Part shown: positions 37,831 to 47,395 of the stretch, in pieces | Numbering within the stretch: the first letter of the stretch is position 1 | How the letters are laid out: every line of letters begins with the position of its first letter | DNA from: CAVOOW01 sp963697675 | GTDB lineage: Bacteria > Actinomycetota > Actinomycetes > JACCUZ01 | NCBI GenBank assembly: GCA_963697675.1 | Contig: CAVOOW010000006.1 | Span: 434,001-498,000, forward strand | Direction: 5' to 3' | Length of the DNA: 64,000 nucleotides | Notes under the pieces: generated by a model | What the model was told of the DNA's origin: nothing | What the model saw: the letters and a program-made list of their open reading frames with translations, nothing else | The model's database searches: none | Made by a program: the position numbers and the translations under genes

Positions 37831-39214
37831 TCAGGTCTCCTTCCGGACAAGCGCGAGGACCTCGTCGCGCAGAGCGGTCATGGCGTCATCATCGGGGGCC
37901 TCGACGTTGAGCCGCAGCAGCGGTTCGGTGTTCGACGGGACGCAGGTTGAACCACCAGTCGGGCCCGTCGACCGTGAGCCCGTCGAGATCGTCGGTGGTG
38001 ACACCCGGGCGTCCGGCGAAGGCCGCGCGCACGTCGGCGGTGCGCTCGTCGACCGCCGCCCGGTTCGCGACCGTGGTGTTGACCTCGCCGGACTCGATGT
38101 AGCGGTGATAGTCGGCGGCCAGCTCGGACAGCGGTTTCGGCTGTTCGCCGAGGGCAGCGAGCACGTGCATGGCCGCGAGCATGCCGGTGTCGGCGCCCCA
38201 GAAGTCGCGGAAGTAGTAGTGCGCGGAGTGCTCACCGCCGAAGACCGCCCCCGTACGCGCCATCTCCGCCTTGATGAACGAGTGCCCGACGCGCGTGCGC
38301 ACGGGCGTGCCACCCCGCTCCCGGACGATCTCGGCCACTGCACGCGAGGTGATCAGGTTGTGCAGCACCGTCGCCCCGGGGTAGGCGGCGAGCTCGCGCG
38401 CCGCGACCAGCGCCGTGACCGTGGACGGCGAGACCGGCTCGCCACGCTCGTCGATCACGAAGCACCGGTCGGCGTCGCCGTCGAAGGCCAGGCCGACGTC
38501 AGCACCGTGCTCGCGGACCGCTGCCTGCAGGTCGACGAGGTTCTTGGGGTCGAGCGGGTTGGCCTCGTGATTGGGGAACGTGCCGTCGAGCTCGAAGAAC
38601 AGGGGTACGACGTGCAGTGGCAGGCCACCGTCGAGCACGCAGGGCACGGTGTGACCGCCCATGCCGTTGCCGGCGTCGACGACCACCTTCAGCGCGCGGA
38701 TGTCCCGAAGGTCGACGAGCTGGCGCAGGAACACCGCGTAGGCGGGCAGCAGGTCGATGCTCTCGACGTGACCCGCGAAGCCGGCCGCGTCGGGCAGCCC
38801 CTGCTCGGCGAGGGCCTGGATCTCCGCCAGCCCGGTGTCCTGGCCGACCGGCTTGGCCCCGGCCCGGCACAGCTTGATGCCGTTGTAGCGCGCCGGGTTG
38901 TGGCTGGCCGTGAACATGGCGCCCGGCAGGTTCAGCGAGCCGCTGGCGAAGTACAGCTGGTCGGTCGAGGCCAGCCCGATGTCGATGACCTCGGCGCCCT
39001 GCGCGTTCGCGCCGGCGGCGAAGGCCGCGAGCAGCTCGGGTGAGGACGCGCGCATGTCGCGGCCGACGACGATGCTCGCCCCGGCGGCCCCGACGACGCG
39101 CACGAAAGCCGCGCCGAGACGCCGCGCTATCTCGGCGTCGAGCTGGTCCGGGACGAGGCCGCGGATGTCGTAGGCCTTGACGATCTGGGACAGATCGCGC
39201 TGCTGGTCGAGCAC
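37831..39214 (-). CDS. manB: Phosphomannomutase/phosphoglucomutase, frameshifted
   Basis: Removing one G from GGG at 37937-37939 restores a 460-residue alpha-D-phosphohexomutase. The motifs are all present in order: VKAYDIRGLVPDQL, the phospho-serine loop MFTASHNPARYNGIK, the metal loop LAFDGDADRCF, the sugar loop GGEHSAHYYF and the phosphate loop RPSNTEPLLRL, which is split by the break. It converts mannose-6-phosphate to mannose-1-phosphate for GDP-mannose, used in mannolipids and glycans. It starts with a GTG at 39214 and leads an operon with the Trm112-like, isomerase and cation transporter genes. The position equals Rv3257c. Confidence 0.93.
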
Positions 39215-39270
39215 GTCGGCGAGCCTACCGGTGGGTGCGCGACCGCCCGCGTGCGGCGGTCAGCGGCCGA

Positions 39271-39522
39271 CTAGCGAAGCTTGCGGGTCTTGTCGAGCAC
39301 GTGCTGCACCGGCAGCACCTTGCCCGACGTGCCCTGCTCCTGCCAGGTGCGGTGCTCGCACCGGTGGCAGGACGTGAACTCCACGGGAGAGCCGTCGGTG
39401 AGCGCCATCGAGATGCTGGTGACGCGCTCGCTGCCGCAGGCGCGGCAGGTGACGCCCTGACGGGAGCCGCGCTGGGTCAGCGAGCCGAGCGGGATGTGGG
39501 CGGCAGCCGTGGCACGGGGCAT
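39271..39522 (-). CDS. Small zinc-ribbon protein
   Basis: 83 residues from the ATG at 39522 with AGGAGACC upstream. CRACGSE and CHRCEHRTW give two CxxC knuckles typical of a zinc ribbon; between them lies VTSISMALTDGSPVEFTS. The C-terminus VLPVQHVLDKTRKLR is basic. I recognise it as a conserved-looking actinobacterial small protein without assigned function; zinc binding is inferred. It precedes manB by 56 bases on the same strand and could be the first gene of that transcript. Confidence 0.72.
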   Translation of the reverse strand: MPRATAAAHIPLGSLTQRGSRQGVTCRACGSERVTSISMALTDGSPVEFTSCHRCEHRTWQEQGTSGKVLPVQHVLDKTRKLR

Positions 39523-39975
39523 CAAGGTCTCCTGTGGGGGTACGGAGGAAGGCGAGTCACCGCCGAGCGGTGGAACCGCGAACCCCGAGGCCGGCGAGGC
39601 AGGAGAATGAGGACGAAGATTGCCGGTTCCCGGGTGTCCGCTGCGATCCAGCCGAGCAGCGGCAGGTCGCGGTGACTGAACAGGCATCGGCACAACTGCC
39701 TCAAGTCCTTTAGCCTCAGGCGATTCTGGGGCAAATCGGACAGATGAATCACCCGGAAGGGCGAATCTCTGCTCGCCGATCGTGGATACCGCCTCATTTC
39801 GCCCATATCGCTGCCGCGACAAGCGGCCACTCCCGCCAAGATCGTCAATATCGGTGAAAAAGTTCTGTTTCAGGTGACTCAGCTTTTTCACCGGTCGTGG
39901 CGATCTTGAGTGGGTGTACGACGGCCCGTCCCCGCCGCCCGGCACTGAGCGTCGACGGTGCTGCGAGCGGGAGGC
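39523..39975. other. Intergenic region with A+T-rich stretch
   Basis: About 450 bases without a convincing gene. From about 39690 to 39900 the composition drops well below that of the neighbouring coding regions, with runs such as GGTGAAAAAG and CTTTTTCACC. Those two runs belong to the palindrome described at 39827-39914. Promoters for the zinc-ribbon/manB transcript presumably lie here. Confidence 0.6.
39827..39914. repeat. Imperfect palindrome downstream of DUF3499 gene
   Basis: The left side reads CCACTC, AAGATCG, CGGTGAAAAAG in order. The right side (to 39914) is the reverse complement of the same three blocks with slightly different spacing: CTTTTTCACCG, CGATCTT, GAGTGG. The structure would fold as an interrupted hairpin of about 88 bases. 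It lies 61 bases past the DUF3499 stop and could be its terminator. Arm sequence differs from families A and B in this window. Confidence 0.75.
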
Positions 39976-40335
39976 TCAGGTGTTGTCGCGCAGCACGCGC
40001 AGGTGGCCGCGGCGGCCGACCTCGACCATGCCTTCGGGCAGCTCGGCAGGGTCGACCGGGCCGGGCCGGGCTGCCTCACGGACGGCGTCGGCGAGCGCCT
40101 CGAGGTCGTCACTGCTCGGCCCGAGCGTGTCAGGATCGGGAGCGAGTCGCAGCACCTCCCAGCCGCGCGGCGCGGTCAGCCGCTGGGAGTGGGCGGCGCA
40201 CAGGTCGTAGCAGTGCGGCTCGGCATAGGTGGCAAGCGGGCCGAGCACGGCGGTCGAGTCCGCATAGACATAGGTGAGCGTCGCCACAGCAGTCTTGCCG
40301 CACGCGGAGCGCGAGCAGCGGCGAACGGGACTCAC
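39976..40335 (-). CDS. DUF3499 family protein
   Basis: 119 residues from the GTG at 40335. The N-terminus RRCSRSACGKTAVATLTYVYADSTAVLG and the later EPHCYDLCAAHSQRLT carry the conserved cysteines of this actinobacterial family, which probably bind zinc. The C-terminal half is acidic and predicted helical. It corresponds to Rv3258c, next to manB and the metallopeptidase-like gene, with which it is divergent. Function unknown. Confidence 0.9.
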   Translation of the reverse strand: MSPVRRCSRSACGKTAVATLTYVYADSTAVLGPLATYAEPHCYDLCAAHSQRLTAPRGWEVLRLAPDPDTLGPSSDDLEALADAVREAARPGPVDPAELPEGMVEVGRRGHLRVLRDNT

Positions 40336-40470
40336 GGGCCAGACGCTAGCGACCCGGACCGACACAACGCGGGATCTTCGCCCCTGCCGCGCGGCGCGTC
40401 GTACAGCGCCTCGCACAGCGCGTCGCCCGCCCGCCGCCGTCAAACGCCTGGTGCAACTACCGTGGGCGCC

Positions 40471-40881
40471 ATGCGGAATGTGCCGACCCGGCGTCGCGAC
40501 CGACGCGGCCGAGGGCTGCGCGGAGAGCTCACGCCACGAGCCATGCCGCTGCACCGGTCGCGCAGCGACGCGTTCGACGACCTCGTCGTGGAGTCGGCCA
40601 TCCGGCTGCAGCGCCGCTGGACAGGCCAGCTGGGTGCGGTCGAGTTCCTGGTCGAGGACGTGCCGCCGAGCGGGGCCGGCGGCGGCATCGCGCTGGGTTC
40701 CTGCCGCCCCGCGGCGGGCGACCAGCCGGCCCGCATCACCGTCTACCGGCGCCCCGTCGAGACCCGCGCGGCGAATGAGCGGTCGCGCGCGATGCTCGTG
40801 CACGACGTCGTGGTCGAGCAGGTCGCCACGTTGCTCGGCCTCGAACCCGAGACCGTCGACCCGGACTACGGGCTGGAATGA
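40471..40881 (+). CDS. Metallopeptidase-family protein with degenerate zinc motif
   Basis: 136 residues from the ATG at 40471. Past a basic N-terminal tail the protein matches the actinobacterial zincin-like family of Rv3259: DAFDDLVVESAIRLQRRW, VEFLVEDVPP, ITVYRRPVETRA, then LVHDVVVEQVATLLGL. The expected HExxH helix is degenerate here (only scattered His and Glu remain), so catalytic activity is doubtful. It is divergent from DUF3499 and convergent with DUF5719, the same neighbourhood as in mycobacteria. Confidence 0.82.
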   Translation: MRNVPTRRRDRRGRGLRGELTPRAMPLHRSRSDAFDDLVVESAIRLQRRWTGQLGAVEFLVEDVPPSGAGGGIALGSCRPAAGDQPARITVYRRPVETRAANERSRAMLVHDVVVEQVATLLGLEPETVDPDYGLE

Positions 40882-40894
40882 CCGGCGGGTGGCC

Positions 40895-42575
40895 TCATCG
40901 GGGGTCTTGACCGGGCACCCGCCGGGCCGGCGCGCCGCGTGGCCGCAAGCCGGTCGGCAGGTTCGCGTCGACCTGAGGCACCCGCACGGCATAGCGCGCC
41001 GGCGTCACGAGCGTCTGGGTGAGCATCGGCCCCGAGGAGTCGGTGACGCTGAGCTGTCGGGCCGCCATGACCGGCCCGGAATCCTTGGTCGGCACCAGGG
41101 TGACGGCGAAGCTCGCGTCCTCGGACAGCGTCGAGGCGTCGACGGTGACCTGGCCGCCGTCGGGGACAGTCACGCTGGTGGAGGTGCCGACCGCGGGTGC
41201 CAGCACGTCGATCTGCACGGTCGCGCCCTTGCCGGGAGCAGCAAGGACGAGGTCGGACGAGACGGTGACTCCGGCCTTGCTGCCACGAAGGTCCGTGACG
41301 ACCCCGGGAGCCGCGGCCGTGACGGGCTCGGCGGCGGCGGTGTAGGCCATCTCTGACTTGGCCTTGCCCACACCGCCGACGCGAATGAGCACGCCTGCGG
41401 TGATCGGCTGGTCGGAGGTGAGCTCGACCGCGACCGCCTGGCCGCCCGTGAACGGGGCCAGGTCGATGTCGCTGACGCGTCCCGCGCGGGCTTCGGCGAC
41501 GTCGAGGCCGGAGGGTACGAACGATCCGTCGACGGCGATCAGCCGGACCCGCACGATGGCGTCCGAGTCGCCCGGGTCGAGGATCTGTAGTCGACGTTCG
41601 CCCGCGCCGGACGGCACGCCGGGCAGCACCAGCCGGTGAGCTGGCGCGTGAGACGCGGGCACCCAGTCGGCACCCAGCGGGGTGAGCCCCTGGACCTGCT
41701 GGTCCCGCAGCGCCTGCGGCAACCCGGCCCTGGCGCACCTGCACATGGACGCCGAACCGCTCCACATCCGGCGCCAACGCGTCGAGCTTCAGCACCTGCT
41801 GCGCGCCGGCCGCGAGGGTGACACCGCGCCCACCAGGCGCGTCGATCGGGCCCTCCGGGCCGTAGAGGGCGACATCGACGACCGCCGGCACGGACTCGGG
41901 GTTGCTCAGATAGAGCCGGCCCCGACGACCCACGACCGCCCCGCTGCCGACGAACCAGAAGTCGTTCCCCGGAACCGCGCACTCGGTGCTGGCCAGGCCC
42001 CGGATGTCGTCGCTGCTGCTCCGGGTCGTCATCGAGGCCGTGAAACCAGGGGCGAGCGCACCGGCAGCCGTGGCCACCATCGGCTGTCCGTCCGCGCCAG
42101 AGTCCGAGGCGTCCTGGGCGGAGGCGGACTTGGGAACGGTGTAGCCGGTCGAGGAGACCTCGTCGAGGTGTGCGGCGGTGGGGCCGTCGGCACCCAGCGG
42201 GCGCAGCGCTGCCGAGCCCGAGTCGGCCTTGCGCGACTCGGGGGTCTGGTCGTCGATGGCGCCGGGTGCGGCCAGCATGACCGTGGTTGCGGTCGTCGTG
42301 TCGGCGACGGGATCGGGGCACACGGCGGTGGCCCGCGCGACCGGGACGAACCGCTGCGCCGGTGGCAACGCCGTGGGCGTCCCTGACTGGGCCGGCTCGA
42401 TCTGGAGGGCGACGCCGAGCCCGACGAGCAGCAGGACGACGACCACGAACAGGGCTCCGCCCGGAGTACGAAAGGTCGACGCGGAGATCCGCGGCCGCTT
42501 CGGCCGGGACAGCTTCGGCCGCGACAGCTTGGGTCGCGACAGCGAGAGCCTGGACGGCCTGGGCAGCCGGATCAT
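40895..42575 (-). CDS. DUF5719-family secreted protein, frameshifted
   Basis: Removing one base near 41713 restores about 559 residues. A basic N-terminus with LSRPKLSRPK repeats leads to one membrane segment (about residues 40-58), after which the chain is extracytoplasmic and beta-rich. Features include FVPVARATAVCPDPV, NDFWFVGSGAVVGRRGRLYLSNPE and later repeated strands ending RYAVRVPQVDANL. In actinobacteria this family regularly follows a large glycosyltransferase gene and precedes the DUF3499/metallopeptidase pair. The ATGA overlap with the glycosyltransferase gene implies coupling. Function unknown, probably cell-envelope. Confidence 0.82.
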
Positions 42576-45500
42576 CTGCGCCTCCTCGCGCCCACGCCGG
42601 TGACCTCGGGGCGCAGCGGGACCGTTGCGTCGGTGACGACGACGTCGTCGACGCCCGCCGCCCGCAAGCGGGCGGCCGGCAGCACGAGGATGATCACGAC
42701 GAGCAGCACGCCGCCCTGCACCCACAGCAGCATCGGCCGGTTCCCCTGGTCGTATCGGAGCTGGACGTTGCCCCCTTGCGCCGGCAACCGGAACGCCTGC
42801 GCCCAGCCGTGATAGGTCGTCGCGGGCAACGCCTTCCCGTCGAGGGTCGCGCGCCACCCCGCGTCGGCCCGGTCGGCCACCACGAGCAGCCGGCCCTCCG
42901 GCCCGGAGTCGATGCTCGCCGCGTGCGCCGACCGGTCCGGCCGGCAGCACCGTCGCACCGGCAGGATCAGCGCCGCGGCTGGCGAGCACCCGGACCCGGC
43001 CGCTCGGGTACTGCACGCGCCAGACCAGCGACCCTTCCGGGCCACTGACCCGCACCAGGCCGGCGACCGCGTCGATGTCCCGGGCCAGGTCGCGGTTGAG
43101 CGGCGTCGTCATCAGCACGAATCGCACGCCGTAGGGCAGCAGCGCGGCAGCGGCATCGCCGCCTCGGCCGGACCCGAGATCGGCGACGGCGCGGTCGAGC
43201 CCGGTGCTGCGGTCGACGCCGGCCGCCGTTTCGGCGTCGCCGAGCCGCGGGCCGTCGGCTCGCAGCAGCGCATAGGCCAATCGGTGACCGGTACGAGGTC
43301 GCAGCACCAGGGTGCGCGGCTGGTCCGGTTCGGCACCCTCGGCGGCGATGAAGGCCGGCAGCAGCACGGGGTCGCGCCGGCTCAGGGGGTCGTCAGCGCC
43401 GTCCACCAGCCACCAGCCGGCCGCCAGGATCGGGGCGAGGCCGGCCACGATCGTCAGCACCAGGGCGACCGGCTGCCGCCAGCCGAAGTTGATGGATGCC
43501 AGCCGCGCCCGGGCACCCTCGGCTCCGACCGTCGCTGCCACGACCAGACCGGCACCGGCGACGAGCAGCACCGGTCCCGACCAGGCAGGCACGCTGGCAT
43601 TGAGCGTCGGCGAGCTGACGCTGACGCGTGTCTGGACCAGCGCCGCCAGCAGGCCGACCAGGGCGGCGGTCCAGCCGGCGAGCACGAGTCGCCGCCGGTC
43701 GCGGCGCAACAGGGCGGCCAGCGCGGCCAGCACGACGCCGATGGTCAGCAGCAGTGGATACATCCCCGGTCCGCCGGGGTGCAGCAGGAAGATCGCCGAC
43801 GCCGCCAGGTGGTCGTCGGTCAGCCCGGGACCGGGCAGCCCGGCCTCCAGCAGGAGCAGTGACGGGTCGTCGAACAGAGCCGGCAGCCACGGCAGCAGGA
43901 GGAGCGGAGGAACGACGGCGACGGCGACCAGCCGGACGATGTCGCGACGATTCCGCGCGATCGTCACGGCCGCAAGGGCGAGCAGGACGAGCGCCACCAG
44001 GTAGACGAGCGGAGCGAAGGCCGTCATGACCGCCAGCAGCAGCCCCGCGCCCCACGCCGCGCGGTTGTCGCCGGCAGCGTCGCGCAGCCCGATGGCGTGC
44101 GAGACGAGCAGCAGGGTCAAGGGCAGCAGGATGGCCACCACTGTGGTCGAGAGCCGACCGGCAGCCACCCCACCGACCACGGGCGGCAGCAGCGCATAGG
44201 TGGCGGCGCCCCAGGCGCGCAACGGCACTGCGGACACGACGCGGCGCAGCGCGATGTAGGCGCTGATGCCCGCCAGCGGCACGGCGCCGAGCAACAGCAG
44301 GTCGACTGCAGTCGAGACGTGGTTGAGCAGCAGCAGGCCGAGCATCGAGACGACGGCCAGGTAGGGCGGGCTGTCCGTGGCGCTGCCGATGCCGACCGGG
44401 TGCCAGGCCTGGCTGTAGGTCCGCCAGACGTCCGCCGCCGAATCCGGTGTCGGGAGCAGCGCACCCCCCATCAGCCGCCCGTCGCCGTACAGCCCCCGGC
44501 ACGCGAGCAGCGCGAGCACGACCAGGCCGATGCTCAGCAACGGTCCCGGCCGGGAGGCGAGCCGACGTACCAGCCCGCTGCCCCAGGGCGGCATGTCCTC
44601 GGCCTCGGCCGCCGTCGGACCGCTCTCGACGGCGCGGTGCGCGCCACCCGCGGCCGCGACCGGGCCGGGGCCGACGAGCAGGCTGACGGTCTCCATGAAG
44701 TGCCGCCAACCCGACCCGCGCGGGGCGAGCAGGCGTTGGGCTGCCCAGGCCGAGCCACGACGGGTCCGGCGACGCGCGCGACGGGCCGCGATGAGCTGGT
44801 CGGGTCGCAGCAGCACCGAGAACAGCGCCCACAGCTCGTCGAGCGCGTGCCGGCGCCAGCTTGCCGAGCAGGAAGCCGACGACTCGAAGCAGCGTCCCCG
44901 CCGTCAGCCGCAGCATCGCGAACGGCACCTCGGCCAGCGGCAGGTTGACCAGCAGCACCCGGTTGGCGTGCTGCCGGTCGAGCCGGCGCAGCTGCGCCGA
45001 CGAACGCTGCAAGGGACCCTGGCGTACGTCGATGGACCGGCGTTCCTGCGTGGCCGCCTCAGCGTGATGGATGACTGCGTCGGTCACGCACACGACGCGG
45101 TGGCCGGCCAGGGTGGCGCGCCAGCCGAGGTCGACGTCGTCGCGCAGCAGCGGCAGAGCTGGGTCGAGCCCGCCCAGCTCGTCCCAGACATCGCGGCGGA
45201 TGAGCAGCCCGGCGGTGTTGACCGCAAGCACCTGCCGGGTGCCGTCGTGCTGGCCCTGGTCCTGCTCGCGCCGCTCGAGCAAGGTCTCGCGACGGCCGCT
45301 CCGGGCGATCGTGACTCCGACCTCGAGCAGCAGGCGCCGGTCGTACCAGCCGCGAACCTTGGGGCCGGCGATGCCGATGGACGGATCGCGGGTGACCTCG
45401 GCGAGCAGGTGCTCGAGCGCCCGCGGATCGGGCTCGGCGTCGTCGTGCAGCAGCCAGATCCATTCCCGTTCGCCCGGGACCGGCGACCGCTGGGCCGCCG

Positions 45501-45807
45501 CGTGCGCCACGCCGAGCAGCACAGCCGCGCCGAAACCCGTGCCGGAGCCCGCTTCGACCAGGCAGCTCGGACCGAGAGCCTCGGTGATCAGCGCCCGCGA
45601 GTCGTCGGTGCTGCCGGTGTCGACGGCGACGACGGTGTCCGTCGGGTGACTCTGGGCGGCGAGCGCAGCCAGGGTGCGCGGCAGCCAGGCGGCCCCGTCA
45701 TGGGAGACAAGCACGGTGGTGACCCAGTCGTCGGTCACGAACGGTGCACTCTCGGGAGGGTCAGGAGTGTCGGGAGGGTGCCCGGGCAGGGTCGCGTCAG
45801 TCGTCAT
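42572..45807 (-). CDS. Large GT2 glycosyltransferase with membrane domain, two frameshifts
   Basis: Removing one base near 44855 and one near 42942 restores about 1077 residues. The N-terminal 300 residues are a GT-A fold (TTVLVSHDGAAWLPRTLAAL, VVAVDTGSTDDSRALI, WLLHDDAEPDPRALEHLLAE, RDDVDLGWR). The DDA and RDD/W positions are the nucleotide-sugar and acceptor motifs of GT2 rhamnosyl/galactofuranosyl-like enzymes. The remainder has about twelve membrane helices, a long extracytoplasmic segment and a final helix. It probably builds an envelope polysaccharide. The start could also be an ATG at 45867; neither has a good ribosome site. Confidence 0.85.
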
Positions 45808-45935
45808 CAGGGAGAGTGGCCATGCAGGTTGGACCAGCTGTTTTGCAAAGACAGGACAGGGGGTCATGCGGGGCTCAGCGGAAAACTGGGACCGTCCCTC
45901 GCGAGCTCGGAGCCCTACCCTACGCGGACGCCAGA

Positions 45936-45983
45936 GTGCGCGCGCCCGGGCTCCCCCTGCGCTGGGAGCCCCGGCGCGCGCAC
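45936..45983 (-). terminator. Strong hairpin downstream of whiB
   Basis: Arms 45936-45955 (GTGCGCGCGCCCGGGCTCCC) and 45964-45983 pair at 19 of 20 positions around an 8-base loop. The hairpin begins 7 bases past the whiB stop codon on the minus strand and separates it from the glycosyltransferase gene. There is no T-tract, which is common for actinobacterial terminators. It could also be a processing site if the two genes are co-transcribed. Confidence 0.8.
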
Positions 45984-45990
45984 CTGTGGT

Positions 45991-46248
45991 CTAGACGGCG
46001 CTCTTCTTCAGCCGCCGTCGTTCTCGCTCGGACAGCCCGCCCCAGATGCCGAAGCGCTCGTCATGCGCCAAGGCGTAGTCGAGGCACTCACCCCGCACAT
46101 CGCAGGACAAGCAGACCTTCTTTGCCTCCCGGGTCGAGCCACCCTTCTCCGGAAAGAACGCCTCAGGATCGGTCTCGGCGCAGAGCGCCCGTTCGGTCCA
46201 TTCGGCTTCCTCGTCGGTCCCGTCAATGAGCGGTAAGACTTCGCCCAT
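45991..46248 (-). CDS. whiB2: WhiB-family iron-sulfur transcription regulator (WhiB2/WhmD-like)
   Basis: 85 residues from the ATG at 46248, preceded by GAGGAGGGTGGC. The four cluster cysteines are Cys23, Cys46, Cys49 and Cys55 (ALCAETDPEAFFPEKGG, VCLSCDVRGECLDYAL). The GIWGG turn is at 67-71 and a basic tail RERRRLKKSAV follows. WhiB proteins hold a [4Fe-4S] cluster and act with the housekeeping sigma factor. The position beside fbiA equals Rv3260c (whiB2), whose mycobacterial counterpart WhmD is needed for septation. It is divergent from fbiA. Confidence 0.93.
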   Translation of the reverse strand: MGEVLPLIDGTDEEAEWTERALCAETDPEAFFPEKGGSTREAKKVCLSCDVRGECLDYALAHDERFGIWGGLSERERRRLKKSAV

Positions 46249-46422
46249 GCCACCCTCCTCGACCCTCATCCACTCGCTCCGGTCGCCTCGCGGTGGGCGA
46301 CGCCGTCGGGCAGGTGAATTACATAAAGGGAATTACACGCGCGTCGTTACCGTAAAGTCAAGCCGGACGGTGATATTTAGCCGTTCGGACCAGCGATTCG
46401 TCGCCGTGCCAGACTGCGCGGC
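46249..46422. promoter_or_regulatory. whiB2/fbiA divergent promoter region with direct repeat
   Basis: 174 bases between the divergent starts. A direct repeat GAATTACA occurs at 46316-46323 and 46330-46337, 14 bases start to start, in a locally A+T-rich stretch (46315-46380) that also contains TTACCGTAAAG and GATATTTAG. It is a plausible operator and promoter for whiB2, fbiA or both. The regulator is unknown; MtrA and WhiB2 itself are candidates only because they are encoded nearby. Confidence 0.5.
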
Positions 46423-47395
46423 ATGCATATCGTGGTTCCCGCCGGCGGCATCGGTGCCGCCCGCTTCCTGCGCGGACTGCGCGCTGCCGTCCCCGACGCG
46501 GAGATCACCGTGGTCGGCAACACTGCCGACGACATCACCCTTTTCGGGCTGCGGGTCTGCCCCGACCTGGACACGGTCATGTACACCCTCGGCGGTGGCA
46601 TCCACGAGGAACAGGGCTGGGGCCGGGCCGACGAGACCTACGCCGTTCGCGACGAGCTCGCGCTCTACGGCGTCGGGCCGGCCTGGTTCGGGCTCGGTGA
46701 CCGCGACCTCGCCACCCACGTCGTACGCAGCCAGATGCTCTCGGCGGGCTATCCCCTCTCCGACGTCACCGCCGCCCTGTGCCGGCGCTGGGAGCCGGGC
46801 GTCACGCTGCTGCCGATGAGCGACGACCGGGTGGAGACCCACGTCGTCATCGACGACCCGGAGGCGCCCGGCGGCCGGCGGGCGGTGCACTTCCAGGAGT
46901 ACTGGGTGCGTCTCCACGCCGAACCGACCGCCCACTCGATCGTCCCGGTCGGGGCCGACGAGGCCACCGCGGGACCTGGAGTGCTCGATGCCATCGCCGG
47001 CGCCGACGTCGTCGTGCTGCCGCCGAGCAACCCGGTCGTGAGCATCGGCATGGTGCTGGCCGTGCCAGGCATCCGCGCGGCCCTGGAGAAGTCCGACGCA
47101 CCGGTGGTCGGGCTGTCACCGATCGTCGGGGGAAAGCCGGTGCGGGGCATGGCCGACAAGGTCCTCGCCGCCATCGGCGTCGAGACCTCGGCCGGGGCGG
47201 TCGCGCTGCACTACGGCTCGGGGCTCCTGGACGGCTGGCTGGTCGACACCTCTGACGCCGACGCGGTGCCGCGTTGTCGAGGCGGCCGGCATCGCCGCAC
47301 GTGCTGTGCCGCTGCTCATGACCGATCTGGGCGCAGCCACCGCCATGGCGCGCGAGGCGCTTGCCCTCGCCGAGCAGGTGCGGAAATCCCGTTGA
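46423..47395 (+). CDS. fbiA: F420 biosynthesis transferase FbiA/CofD, frameshifted
   Basis: Removing one T near 47275 restores 323 residues. FbiA joins the lactyl or phosphoenolpyruvyl phosphate unit to the deazaflavin Fo, giving F420-0 or its dehydro form. MHIVVPAGGIGAARFLRGL, ITVVGNTADDITLFGLRVCPDLD, TVMYTLGGGIHEEQGWGRA, VVLPPSNPVVSIG and VVGLSPIVGGKPVRGMADKV are family motifs that bind GTP-derived substrate and Fo. The corrected tail ends LGAATAMAREALALAEQVRKSR. The stop TGA overlaps the TTG start of fbiB. The pair is divergent from whiB2, as in M. tuberculosis. Confidence 0.93.
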
